DNA from: Lujinxingia sediminis
Lineage (GTDB): Bacteria; Myxococcota_A; Bradymonadia; Bradymonadales; Bradymonadaceae
Assembly (NCBI RefSeq): GCF_004005565.1
Contig: NZ_SADD01000008.1
Coordinates: 124,001 to 188,000 of the forward strand
Length of the DNA stretch: 64,000 nt
Direction: 5' to 3'
The notes beneath the pieces were generated by a model. That model searched no databases. It saw nothing but the letters and a program-made list of their open reading frames with translations, and was not told the origin of the DNA. The position numbers and the translations under genes were made by a program. Below are positions 35,590 to 43,931 of the stretch, in pieces (the stretch's first letter is position 1; the number at the start of each line of letters is the position of its first letter).

Positions 35590-37067
35590 GCCGAGGCCAG
35601 GGCCTCGATGAAGGAGGTGTCGACCATGGTGATCGGCGTCTGGTAGGTGCGCACGCCGATGCCGTGCTTGATGAGCAGCTCGACGAAGGTGTCGCGGTCA
35701 ATCAGCGTGATTGCAGCGAGTTTTTCTTCGCGGCTCTCTTTGACGGCGTCGGCGCTGATCTTGCCCAGGTGAATGATGACGCCTTCGGAGGCGGAGTAGT
35801 GGTGCAGGGTGCCCCGAAGGTCGGTCACGGCGCTGGCGGGGAGCTCCATGGAGCTGTCGCCGACGACCTGGATGCAGACGCGCACATCGGCCAGGCCCTG
35901 GCGCCAGTCGGAGGTGAAGAAGACATCACCTTCGGAGGAGCGCTTGGAGACCTTGATGTTGCGGTAGCCCAGACGCTCCATCAGCGTGAGCGCGAGGTGC
36001 TCGACGGCTTCGGCTTTGATGTCGGTGAGCGCCTGGCCGAGGTGGCTGACGGCGTCCTGACGGATCTCTTCGGCCAGGGTGAGGATCTGCTGCTCACGCT
36101 CGGTGGAGCTTGAGGAGAGGCCCCACTCGGTGAGACCCCAGCGCTCGCGGTCGTACTGGATGAAGAGGGGACGGTTGCCCTTCTGCTCGCGGATCTGGTT
36201 GTCGCCGGCGATGGCGGCCTGAACGGTGGCGGCCGGATCGTGGGTGTGGAAGCGGACCAGCTTGCGCTCGAAGATGGCGTCGGCCAGGTCTTTGACCTTC
36301 ATCGGGCGGCGGTTGTTATCGTTGAGCACGGTCAGTGCGGCTTCGGCGATGGTGTCCATGCGCACCGGCCCCTCTTTGAGGTGACGGTTTACGGGACGGC
36401 CGGTGCGAGCGGGGCGACGGGTGTCGCGGCGCTCGGAGCGGCGGCCATCGTTGCGCTCACGGCGTCCGCCACGCTCGTTACGAGTCTTCTCGCGCTTGCT
36501 CGACGAGGACTTGCGACGGCTCGAGGAGGACTTGCGACGGCTCGAGGAGGACTTGCGACGGCTCGACGAGGATTTGCGACGGCTCGACGAGGACTTGCGA
36601 CGGCCCGACGTCGAGGGGCTCTCTTCGCGGCTCTCTTCGCGAGCTTCGTTGGAGCGGTTGCGGCTGCCACGGCGGCGACGACGACGGCTGGAGGAGCGGC
36701 GTCGGCTCTGGCTCTCATCGTCGTCCGATTTGGCTTCGGCGGCGGGCTCTTCGGCCTTGCCGTTGGCTTTTTCAGCTCGGGCCGGGGCGGCCGGTTTGGC
36801 GCCGAGGGGGAGGCGCTCGTGGCCTTCGCTCTCAAGTTTTTTGATGTACTCGTCGCGCAGGGCGAAGACGCCCGGGCGCACGCTGACGACCGGCGAGCTG
36901 TCTTCCTTCTTCAGCTCCTGGTTGAGTCGCTCGCCCATGGTGACTTCGGGGGTGCGACCGACGTGGGAGAGAAGGTTCTCGTTGATGGCTGCTTCAGCGA
37001 TCTTTTTGAAATGAAGTGGGCGTCCTGCGCGAAAAAGAACCTCAATGGCAGCTTCTGCAAAAGTCAT
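35586..37067 (-). CDS. HARE-HTH domain protein with basic Ser/Arg/Lys repeats and Mrr-like C-terminal domain
   Basis: A 493-residue, very basic protein. Residues 1-75 form a HARE-HTH winged helix (FAEAAIEVLFRAGRPLHFKKI). Residues 80-225 are low-complexity Ser/Arg/Lys/Glu with five tandem KSSSSRR-type heptads. A second HARE-HTH (VRMDTIAEAALTVLNDNNRRPM) is at about 230-310. The last 170 residues resemble an Mrr-type restriction-endonuclease fold (EHLALTLMERLGYRNIKVSK), but the expected Gln-x-Lys catalytic strand reads IQVVG, so catalytic activity is doubtful. A DNA-binding, nucleoid-associated or DNA-modification-reading role is inferred. Good AGGAG precedes the start. Operon with lipB. Confidence 0.8.
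   Translation of the reverse strand: MTFAEAAIEVLFRAGRPLHFKKIAEAAINENLLSHVGRTPEVTMGERLNQELKKEDSSPVVSVRPGVFALRDEYIKKLESEGHERLPLGAKPAAPARAEKANGKAEEPAAEAKSDDDESQSRRRSSSRRRRRRGSRNRSNEAREESREESPSTSGRRKSSSSRRKSSSSRRKSSSSRRKSSSSRRKSSSSKREKTRNERGGRRERNDGRRSERRDTRRPARTGRPVNRHLKEGPVRMDTIAEAALTVLNDNNRRPMKVKDLADAIFERKLVRFHTHDPAATVQAAIAGDNQIREQKGNRPLFIQYDRERWGLTEWGLSSSSTEREQQILTLAEEIRQDAVSHLGQALTDIKAEAVEHLALTLMERLGYRNIKVSKRSSEGDVFFTSDWRQGLADVRVCIQVVGDSSMELPASAVTDLRGTLHHYSASEGVIIHLGKISADAVKESREEKLAAITLIDRDTFVELLIKHGIGVRTYQTPITMVDTSFIEALASA
36499..36603 (-). repeat. Five tandem 21-base coding repeats
   Basis: Five contiguous 21-base units (36499, 36520, 36541, 36562, 36583) with the core GAGGACTTGCGACGGCTC on the plus strand. 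They encode the heptad SRRKSSS on the minus strand within the basic linker of the HARE-HTH protein. Copy number could vary between strains. Confidence 0.92.
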
Positions 37068-37586
37068 GGGTGGTGCTCCTGTGTCGTGGAGACAACCGCC
37101 TGGCGTCGAAAGATGCGTCGGGGCCAGGGCCGCACAGAGCAGGTGAAGGCCGTGGCCCTAAAGGCGACAGCCGTGCTCGGGAGCGGATGGCGAGCGCGGT
37201 GAACCGAGCGAGAGGTGTCCGCAAACAGGACAGATCTCCCGATCGTTTCACGGCCAGCTTCGCCGGAGGCCCGTGATGGGTATGTGCGACGCGTGGTTGT
37301 GAGGCCAAGCGGAGGAGTCTCAAGTCTGAGTAGAGATGTCGTACGGCGAGTGGTGGCGGGCTGAGGGGCCTAAAAAGGACCCGCAGCGAGGCCAGACACG
37401 TTGCGCCTGGATATCTCCAAAAGGTTTTGGGGCGGTCGGTCTATTCCTGAGAATCCGACCGCAGGGAGACTCCCACCAGAAGGGGAGGAAGCATCCCGGT
37501 GACCAGGCATGAAAGATGGGCGCGGAGACGAGGGTTGACCAGCGCTGCGTGCTTTGGTCAGGCTCCCGGCGGGCGCCCCATCGATC
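37068..37586. other. Gap without a supportable gene
   Basis: About 520 bases between the HARE-HTH gene start and the L31 terminator. Short open frames on both strands lack ribosome-binding sequences or recognisable products. It should hold the HARE-HTH promoter; nothing further is seen. Confidence 0.5.
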
Positions 37587-37619
37587 AAAAAACCCCGGAG
37601 AAGCGAAGGCTTACCGGGG
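37587..37619 (-). terminator. Intrinsic terminator after ribosomal protein L31
   Basis: CCCCGG (37593-37598) pairs with CCGGGG (37614-37619). Read on the minus strand the stem is followed by six T residues. Placed 10 bases after the L31 stop. Confidence 0.87.
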
Positions 37620-37628
37620 CTTTCAAGC

Positions 37629-37931
37629 TCAGGCCTCGTCGGTGGACTCGGCGTCGTCGCCGGCCTCGCCGCTGGCGCCCACTTTGGCCTCGTCGCGCGA
37701 CATGTTGTAGCGCTTGAGGAAGCGGTCGACACGACCTTCGGTGTCCATCAGCTTCTGCTTACCGGTGTAGAAGGGGTGAGAGTAAGCGCTGATTTCAATC
37801 GGGACGACGAAGTGCTCGACACCATCGATCTCACGGGTTTCTTTGGAGGACATGGTGGAGCGGGTGATGATCTCGTGCTCGCCATCGACGAAGACCACCG
37901 GGTTGTACTGGGGATGGATATCGGACTTCAT
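37629..37931 (-). CDS. rpmE2: Ribosomal protein L31 type B
   Basis: A 100-residue 50S subunit protein. The N-terminus [16 protein letters not shown] and [13 protein letters not shown] are characteristic. It lacks the zinc Cys motif of type A L31, so it is the zinc-independent type B. A C-terminal acidic tail ([12 protein letters not shown]) extends beyond the usual length. AAAGGAG lies directly before the ATG at 37931. Monocistronic with its own terminator; no zinc-responsive regulator is adjacent. Confidence 0.95.
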   Translation of the reverse strand: MKSDIHPQYNPVVFVDGEHEIITRSTMSSKETREIDGVEHFVVPIEISAYSHPFYTGKQKLMDTEGRVDRFLKRYNMSRDEAKVGASGEAGDDAESTDEA

Positions 37932-38193
37932 GGTGACTCCTTTAAGCTCAGGCCGCATACGAGGCGCTCTTCCGTTGAGCGTGTCGTCGCGTGAGGGCGG
38001 CCGGGGTGAACAAAGTTGCGAATCGTTGCTTCTCGCGGGCGGGCGCCTTCGGCGCGCGTGCGAGTGGAAATTTTGGGGTCTGGTGCGCGGGCCGGGCCTT
38101 GTTTTGAAGGTGAATCGGCACGGGCGCGCGTAAACCGGACCGAGCTTGTAGCGGAGTTTTTCCAGAATAACAAGCGCCTCACACCGCCAAACG

Positions 38194-38538
38194 TTGCCGA
38201 ACGCCCCAGGACGACGCTGGCTGCGTCGTCTGGGATTCGCGGTAGTGTTGGCTACAGCTTCATCCCAGCCTCCTTGCCGAACGCCCCAGGACGACGCTGG
38301 CAGCGTCGCTGCGTCGTCGCGGTAGTGTTGGCTACAGCTTCATCCTTGCCGAACGCCCCAGGACGACGCTGGCAGCGTCGCTGCGTCGTCGCGGTAGCGT
38401 TGCTACAGCTTCCTCCTTGCTCCTTGCCGAGCGCCCCAGGACGACGCTGACGGCGTCGATAGGGATTCGCGGTAGCGCTGCTACAGCTTCACCCCTATCT
38501 CCTTGTCAGGCGCCGCCCTGGATGCGCTCGGGTTTTTT
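38194..38538. repeat. Tandem array of four structured repeats, family B
   Basis: Four units start with TTGCCGA at 38194, 38274, 38346 and 38424 (spacing 80, 72, 78). Each has a CGCCCCAGGACGACGCTG left part and a GTAG-GCTAC type hairpin. The last unit is complete: CCGAGCGC (38427-38434) pairs with GCGCTCGG (38524-38531) and CCAGG with CCTGG. It is followed by TTTTTT, which could end transcription. Stem 3 differs between units with compensatory changes: CTGGGAT/ATCCCAG in unit 1 and GATAGGG/CCCTATC in unit 4. The array lies between divergent genes (L31 and HAD phosphatase). Confidence 0.88.
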
Positions 38539-38717
38539 ATTATGCGGAAGATGGGCTGTCGCTGCCCTGAATGCGATCGGGTTCTCTGGTTTGTGGCGCT
38601 GCGCGCGGGATCTTTTGGTGTGCGGAAATTTGGGGGAATGAAGAAGGAATGGACGTTGGGGGGAGAGTGTAGGAGAGTCCGGGAGAGGTTGGTCGGGACT
38701 TTGAGAGGAGCGTTGCG

Positions 38718-39722
38718 ATGCGGGACGGCGGTGTGGAACGAGGATTTCCGGGGAGTTTTTCGGAGCCGATCGCCAGGCGGTTGGGGGACGTGATTGAGGG
38801 AGGGGCGGGGGAGGTTGCGGTCTTTGATTTCGATAACACGTGTATTGTGGGGGATATCGGGGAGTTGTTTTCGCATTATCTGATCGAGGCGATGGCGTAT
38901 CGCTATGATCTGGAGGCGTTCTGGGACCTTGTGCATCCGGAGGAGGGGCGTGAGGAGTTGCGGGAGTTGAGTCTGGGCTTGCTGGGGGTTGAGGCGGCGC
39001 TGCGGGGGAAAGACCAGCGTTTTGAGCGCTATCTGGCGGAGATGGGGGCGCTCTACGGGCGGCGGCTGGAGAGGTTGGGGAAGCGTGCGTGTTATGAGTG
39101 GGCGGTGCGGCTGCATGTGGGACTGACGCCGGGGGAGATGGAGCGGTATACGGCGCAGGCAGTTGCGGCCGAGCTCGGGCGACCTTTGCGCGATGAGGTG
39201 CGGCGGACGGCGCGTGGCGAGGAGGTGCGGATCGCGCGGGGTGTCCGGGTGATTTCGGAGATCCGGGCGTTGATGCGGGCGTTGGAGCGGGGCGGGGTGG
39301 ATGTCTGGGTGGTGTCGGCGACCAATATCTGGACGGTGCGGGTCTTTGCGGACCTTCTGGGGGTGCCCGCGGAGCGGGTCATCGGCAATCAGGTGGAGTT
39401 GGAGGGGGAGTGCTTGAGTTCTCGTACGGCGCCGCCGGTGCTCTTCCGGGAGGGGAAGGTGGAGGCCGTTGAGCAGGTGATCGGAAGGCAGCCGTTGCTG
39501 GCGGTGGGCGATGCGGATACCGACTTTGAGATGTTATGCCACGCGCGGCATGCGCTGGTGATCGATAAGGGCGATGCGTTGTTGCGGCGAGAGGGGCCCT
39601 CTCGGGGGTTTATGATGCAGTCGCGCGATGCGTTGAGTCTGGAGGCACCGCAGGTGGCCATGGAGACGTTGGGGGCGCGGGCGTTGGTCGGCGAGGATGT
39701 GGGGCAGGAGGTCGGGCGGTGA
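38718..39722 (+). CDS. HAD-superfamily phosphatase (phosphoserine-phosphatase-like)
   Basis: A 334-residue hydrolase with all HAD motifs: DFDNTCIVGD (motif I, Asp37 nucleophile, Asp39, Thr41), VVSATN (motif II), and GDADTDFEML (motif IV). The large helical cap between residues 45 and 190 places it near phosphoserine phosphatase and related phosphomonoesterases. Substrate unknown. GAGAGGAG precedes the ATG. Its stop overlaps the start of the Sua5 gene, so the two are translated together. Confidence 0.85.
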   Translation: MRDGGVERGFPGSFSEPIARRLGDVIEGGAGEVAVFDFDNTCIVGDIGELFSHYLIEAMAYRYDLEAFWDLVHPEEGREELRELSLGLLGVEAALRGKDQRFERYLAEMGALYGRRLERLGKRACYEWAVRLHVGLTPGEMERYTAQAVAAELGRPLRDEVRRTARGEEVRIARGVRVISEIRALMRALERGGVDVWVVSATNIWTVRVFADLLGVPAERVIGNQVELEGECLSSRTAPPVLFREGKVEAVEQVIGRQPLLAVGDADTDFEMLCHARHALVIDKGDALLRREGPSRGFMMQSRDALSLEAPQVAMETLGARALVGEDVGQEVGR

Positions 39723-40738
39723 GTGAGGATGCAAAGGATGTGATGAAGGTCGTGCGTGTGTCGCGGGAGGAGCCGGAGCGAGAGCGCCTGGGGGAGGCGG
39801 GCGCGGCGCTGCGTCGTGGCGAGCTTGTGGCGTTTCCGACGGAGACGGTTTACGGGCTGGGGGCGAACGCGCTGGATGCGGACGCCATCGCGAAGATATA
39901 TGCGGCGAAGGGGAGGCCGGCCAACAACCCGTTGATCGTGCATGTGGTCGATGAGGCGCAGGCGCGTGGGCTCGCGGCGCGTTGGCCTGAGGCGGCCGAA
40001 CAGCTTGCCGCGGCGTTCTGGCCCGGGCCGCTGACGCTGGTGGTGGAGCGTGCTGAGGTGGTGCCCGAGACAGTGAGCGCGGGCATGGGGACGGTGGGCT
40101 TGAGGGTGCCGGCGCACCCGGTAGCCCGGATGCTTCTGGAGGTCGCCGGCGTGCCGGTGGCCGCTCCCAGCGCCAACCTTTACACGCAGACCTCCCCGAC
40201 GCGGGCGGAGCACGTGGTCAAAAGTCTGGGGGCGCGCGTAGGCTGGGTGGTCGATGGGGGGGCGACCGATGTGGGGGTGGAGTCGACGGTCGTAAGTCTG
40301 GTGGGTGAGGTGCCGGTGCTCTTGAGGCCGGGAATGGTGAGCCTGGAGGCGTTGCGCGAGGTGGTGGGTGAGGTGCAACTCTGTGAGGAGATGCCGGAAG
40401 ATGAGGCACCTCGGATGTCTCCGGGGCTTGCGCGCAAGCATTATGCGCCGGGGGTGCCGCTGAAGGTGATGGCTGGCGAGGCGTTGGAAGACGCTCTGGC
40501 CGAGCGACGGGCGGCAGGTGGCGAGGCTCGTGTGGGGTGTGTGGTGTACAGCGCGTTGCGTTGCGAGGGGGCGGTGGCGGTGGTGATGCCGCGTGATCCT
40601 CAGGGGTATGCGGCCGGGCTCTATGAGGCGCTCCACCGCCTGGATCGCCTGGGGTTGGAGGCGATCTGGGTGGAGGCCCCGCCTGAGCAGGAGGGCTGGG
40701 AGGCGGTGCAGGACAGGCTGGGGCGCGCGATAAGCTGA
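39719..40738 (+). CDS. Threonylcarbamoyl-AMP synthase (Sua5/YwlC/TsaC)
   Basis: Makes threonylcarbamoyl-AMP from Thr, bicarbonate and ATP for the t6A modification of tRNA. The N-terminal YrdC domain (about 25-215) has FPTETVYGLGANA, KGRPANNPLIVHV and AAPSANLYTQTSPT. The C-terminal Sua5 domain with the SPGLARKHYAP linker follows, so this is the two-domain Sua5 form (339 aa) rather than single-domain TsaC. GTG start at 39719 overlaps the HAD stop; ATG 39743 is an alternative. The partners TsaB/TsaD are not in the window. Confidence 0.94.
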   Translation: MSEDAKDVMKVVRVSREEPERERLGEAGAALRRGELVAFPTETVYGLGANALDADAIAKIYAAKGRPANNPLIVHVVDEAQARGLAARWPEAAEQLAAAFWPGPLTLVVERAEVVPETVSAGMGTVGLRVPAHPVARMLLEVAGVPVAAPSANLYTQTSPTRAEHVVKSLGARVGWVVDGGATDVGVESTVVSLVGEVPVLLRPGMVSLEALREVVGEVQLCEEMPEDEAPRMSPGLARKHYAPGVPLKVMAGEALEDALAERRAAGGEARVGCVVYSALRCEGAVAVVMPRDPQGYAAGLYEALHRLDRLGLEAIWVEAPPEQEGWEAVQDRLGRAIS

Positions 40739-40760
40739 GCGGCTGCGGCAGCGGCGACGC

Positions 40761-41057
40761 CTACAGGCCGTGGCTGAGCGCCATGCCGATAAAGCCCAGG
40801 GTGGCGACCAGGCAGGCGATCATGGCGTTGCCGGCGAGCACGCCCAGGCGCTCGGCGCTGGTGAAGGCGTTGAGGCTCTCGGGTTCGGCGGCGAAGCTCA
40901 GGGCACTTGTGAGAGCGGCGGTCGACCAGGCGATGAAGAGGTAGACGCCAAAGGGAACGGCGGGCCCGATAATAAGCATGGAGGCGAAGAAGAGCAGCGG
41001 CGTGGCCACGAAGCTGGCCGCCAGGTAGTGCGGAAAGCGAGAAGGCTGTGCGTTCAT
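40761..41057 (-). CDS. Small hypothetical membrane protein
   Basis: A 98-residue protein with three hydrophobic helices (about 13-33, 36-56 and 74-95) and no other motif. The ATG at 41057 follows GGAGG. Sits downstream of the HtrA gene on the same strand, 159 bases away, and is convergent with Sua5. Function unknown. Confidence 0.68.
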   Translation of the reverse strand: MNAQPSRFPHYLAASFVATPLLFFASMLIIGPAVPFGVYLFIAWSTAALTSALSFAAEPESLNAFTSAERLGVLAGNAMIACLVATLGFIGMALSHGL

Positions 41058-41216
41058 CATCATCCTCCACAGACGTGCCGCCTGACGCCGGACAAAAGGA
41101 TGTGGCGCGCGGCTAAAATCCCGGTGAAATCAACCCCTTACAAACCTGTGAACGCTGGCGTTCATTCCAAGGGGGGCACCGATGGGATCGCTGAGGTAGG
41201 GCGTGGAAGGGGGTCG

Positions 41217-42333
41217 CTAGTCGGGCTGAGGGGCGGGCGTGAGGGTGAGCTCCAGCGTCTCGCTGCCGCGTTGGATGTTGACCGGCACCGGCTCGCCGAC
41301 GCGCAAATTGGAGGCGACCCAGGAGAGCTGATTGGCGTTGGTGACCTCTTCTCCGGCGATGCGCATGACGATGTCGCCGGGTTGCAGGCCAGCGAGCTGG
41401 CCGGGGCTGCCCTCGATGATACGAACGATGAAGGCTCCGCCCGGGCCCAGGTCGAGCTCCGAGCGCAGTGCGTCGGGGACTTCGTTGACGTAGGCGCCGA
41501 GCCAGGCGCGTGAGACGCGTCCCTCTTCGATGAGTGCGGGGAGGATGGTCTTGACCATGTTGATGGGGATGGCAAAGCCCAGCCCCTGCCCCTGCGCGAC
41601 GATGGCGGTGCAGATGCCTACGACCTCGCCGGCGATATTGAGAAGGGGGCCACCGGAGTTGCCCGGGTTGATGGAGGCGTCGGTCTGAATGAAGTCCTGG
41701 TAGCGGAGCTGGCCACCGGGGGGGATGACCTGCCGGCCGGTGGCGCTGGTGATGCCGGCGGTCACGGTGCTGGTCAGGCCCAGGGGGTTGCCGATGGCGA
41801 TGACCCACTGGCCTACGAGCAGGGCGTCAGAGTCCGCGAGCGCAAGGGTAGGGAGGGCCTCGGCGTCGCGAAGTTGGAGGACGGCGATGTCGGTCTGAGG
41901 ATCGGTGCCGACGATATCGGCTTCGAAGACACGGTCATCGAGCAAGCGCACTGCGATCTGGGTGGCGTCGCGCACGACGTGTTCGTTGGTGAGCACCAAT
42001 CCCTTGCTGTCGAAGATAAAGCCGGAGCCCAGGCTCTGCTGCTCGCGCTCCGACGGGGCCATACCCGGGGGGAGCAAGGAGGAGCGAGGCCGCGGCGCGG
42101 TGGTGCGCGTGTAGATGTTGACGACCGCCGGGCGAGCGTCGCCGACAAGTGTGGAGAAGTCGGGGGGCAGGGCCGAGGGGGCGGCGCTGGCCTGGGGGGG
42201 GGGGCGCGGCCTCGCCGGGATCTGGCGAGGAGGGGGTGTCGGGGGAGGGCTGGCAGGCGCTGATAAAGAGCGCGGCCATCGTCGAAAGCGCGAGAAGCGA
42301 GCTCCGGCGTCGATATTCCCCCGCGCTGGTCAC
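41217..42333 (-). CDS. HtrA/DegP-family serine protease with PDZ domain, frame interrupted at an 11-G tract
   Basis: Envelope protease for misfolded proteins. The start (GTG 42333) encodes a lipoprotein signal (lipobox SAC) and a Pro-rich linker. The catalytic frame begins in a second reading frame and contains LTNEHVV (His), TDIAVLQ (Asp) and GNSGGPL (Ser), followed by one PDZ domain (GGAFIVRIIEGSPGQLAGLQPGD). The two frames are joined by a run of 11 G on the plus strand (42194-42204); with 10 or 13 the frame would be continuous and reads PDFSTLVGDARPAVVNIY, the normal HtrA N-terminus. So the gene is either out of frame here, phase-variable, or miscounted in sequencing. Corrected length is 371 residues. 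GTG overlaps the preceding TGA. Confidence 0.85.
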
Positions 42334-42689
42334 CCTTTAACCTCCACGTAGGCCAACTTCAGATCGTAGATGAGCGTGCGCAGCAGCTGCGACTCGTCAT
42401 CTTCGAGGTTGCCGCGGGTTTTTTCGGCGAGCATCTGGAGGATGTGAATCACCTGGCGAGCGGCGTCGAGGTCGAGCTCCAGCTTGCCGGTTTCGGGGTT
42501 GGGGTACTTGCCCAGGTTGACCATGCAGCTTGTGCCGAGGCTGACAATGAAGCCGCCAAAGTCGATGTCGAGCGCTTCATCGGCCTGAGTCGAGGCGATG
42601 TGCACCCCGGTGTTACCCCCGAGCGGAGTGACGCGGGGTCCGGTTGTGGTCTCGGAGCCTTTGCCATTGCGATCATCGTGGTCGGCCAT
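42330..42689 (-). CDS. DUF1844 family protein
   Basis: A 119-residue protein. After a polar N-terminus, residues 40-115 match DUF1844: DFGGFIVSLGTSCMVNLGKYPNPETG, then DLDAARQVIHILQMLAEKTRGNL and a C-terminal helix. The family is widespread in Deltaproteobacteria and its function is unknown. GGAGG precedes the ATG at 42689. Stop overlaps the HtrA start (GTGA), so it is translated together with the protease. Confidence 0.87.
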   Translation of the reverse strand: MADHDDRNGKGSETTTGPRVTPLGGNTGVHIASTQADEALDIDFGGFIVSLGTSCMVNLGKYPNPETGKLELDLDAARQVIHILQMLAEKTRGNLEDDESQLLRTLIYDLKLAYVEVKG

Positions 42690-42767
42690 CACTGCCTCCG
42701 GCGCGGTGTTGCGGTGATCCCGGGAGCTGCGGCCCACCAGAGGTGGGAGCTCCCGGGAGAGAGAAGA

Positions 42768-42950
42768 TCATTCCTGATGCTTTTTCTCGAGGACGTTCTC
42801 TTCAAAGTCGGCTTCGACGGTGGCGGCTTTCTCAGCGACGTCGGGGAGGTTGTCGAGGTAGGCCTGATGCTCGTCGTCGGAGATCTTGCCGTCGCGCAGG
42901 AAGCGGTCGAGGGTGCGGATGTCGTACTTACGGTCTTTGGAACGGGCCAT
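42768..42950 (-). CDS. Small hypothetical protein
   Basis: A 60-residue charged protein (MARSKDRKYDIRTLDRFLR start). An RDGKISDDEHQAYLDNLPD segment forms a short helix-loop-helix, and the C-terminus is acidic then basic. AGGAG precedes the ATG at 42950; the longer frame has no such site. Conserved small genes next to DUF1844 genes suggest a real gene, but no function can be given. Confidence 0.62.
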   Translation of the reverse strand: MARSKDRKYDIRTLDRFLRDGKISDDEHQAYLDNLPDVAEKAATVEADFEENVLEKKHQE

Positions 42951-43143
42951 GAAACAACTCCTGAAATCAACCAGGCTCAGGTGAGCAGCGGTCAAAAAGG
43001 GGGCCGGCCAGCGCGTTGCCAGGGGGGCTGGGAGGACCGGCCGAGACGGGGGTCGGGTTTATGCGCAAAACGCGCCACAGGGCACTATAGGCCCGAAGGG
43101 CCAGTTGGCAAGGCGGGTGTGGGTGGCGCAGAGGTGTCGCGGG

Positions 43144-43779
43144 TCAATGACGGGCCAGCGCGCGGTCGATACGCTCGCGCATCGGGGCGGAGACGCGGGG
43201 ACGCTCGCTCTCGAGAAAGGAGCGAGCCTGCTCGACGCGGGCACCTTTTTGAAGGTCGATCAGCGCCATCTGGGTGCGGGCGGCGCGGTGGTAGGGGGAG
43301 TTTCCGCGCAGGGAGAGGTAGATCTGCATGGCGTCGTCAAACTTGCCCAGCTCAAACTTGACGTTGGCCAGGTTGAAATAGAGCTGCTGGGGGCCGGGGG
43401 AGCCCATGGCGTCGAGGGCCTGCTCCAGGGCGTGTTCGGCTTCGCGGTACTTTCCGAGCGCGCTGTAGATCAGCCCGAGCTTGCTGAGCATATCGGCCTG
43501 GGGGCCGAAGCGGCGCAGGTACCATTCTTTTCGGTAGGCCTGCAGAAGTTCACGATGCTTGCCGCGTTGGAAGTGTTGGGTGAAGGTGCGGTCGAAGTCT
43601 TCCCAGCGTCGTCGCGCATACCAGGGCATCAGGATGTAGACGATGGGAACCCAAAGCGAGAAGAGCCCCAGCACCCAGAGCGGGGCCCCCAGGCCGTAGT
43701 GGAGCACGGCCAGGATGAAGAGGGAGAGCGGGATCGCGCCGCGCTTCAGATCGATGTTAAGACGACCACCCGAGGTCAT
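43144..43779 (-). CDS. Membrane-anchored TPR-repeat protein
   Basis: A 211-residue protein. Two adjacent hydrophobic helices (about 13-30 and 33-50) anchor it; the rest is alpha-helical with at least two tetratricopeptide repeats (LSKLGLIYSALGKYREAEHALEQAL and LYFNLANVKFELGKFDDAMQIY, broken here into motifs). Such proteins usually serve as scaffolds for protein contacts. AGGAG precedes ATG 43779. It is the first gene of a minus-strand run that continues into DUF1844 and HtrA, suggesting a shared role in envelope upkeep. Confidence 0.75.
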   Translation of the reverse strand: MTSGGRLNIDLKRGAIPLSLFILAVLHYGLGAPLWVLGLFSLWVPIVYILMPWYARRRWEDFDRTFTQHFQRGKHRELLQAYRKEWYLRRFGPQADMLSKLGLIYSALGKYREAEHALEQALDAMGSPGPQQLYFNLANVKFELGKFDDAMQIYLSLRGNSPYHRAARTQMALIDLQKGARVEQARSFLESERPRVSAPMRERIDRALARH

Positions 43780-43931
43780 ACACACTCCTGAGGAAGACCT
43801 GCATGGTGAGGCAGGTCAGACCCGGGAGAGAAACCCGGGTCGGGAAACGCAAAAGCGCGCCTGTGAGAATGGCAACGGCGAAGTCGCCGGTGTCCGGGCA
43901 GGCGCCACAGAACATGTCAGGCTAAACGCCG

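Noticed and set aside
38194-38538. CRISPR array
   Set aside because: The tandem units are 72-80 bases long with internal stems and no unique spacers, and there are no cas genes.
41149-41164. TGAACGC-TG-GCGTTCA dyad upstream of the small membrane protein side
   Set aside because: A seven-base dyad with no known factor and no second copy; too short to claim an operator.
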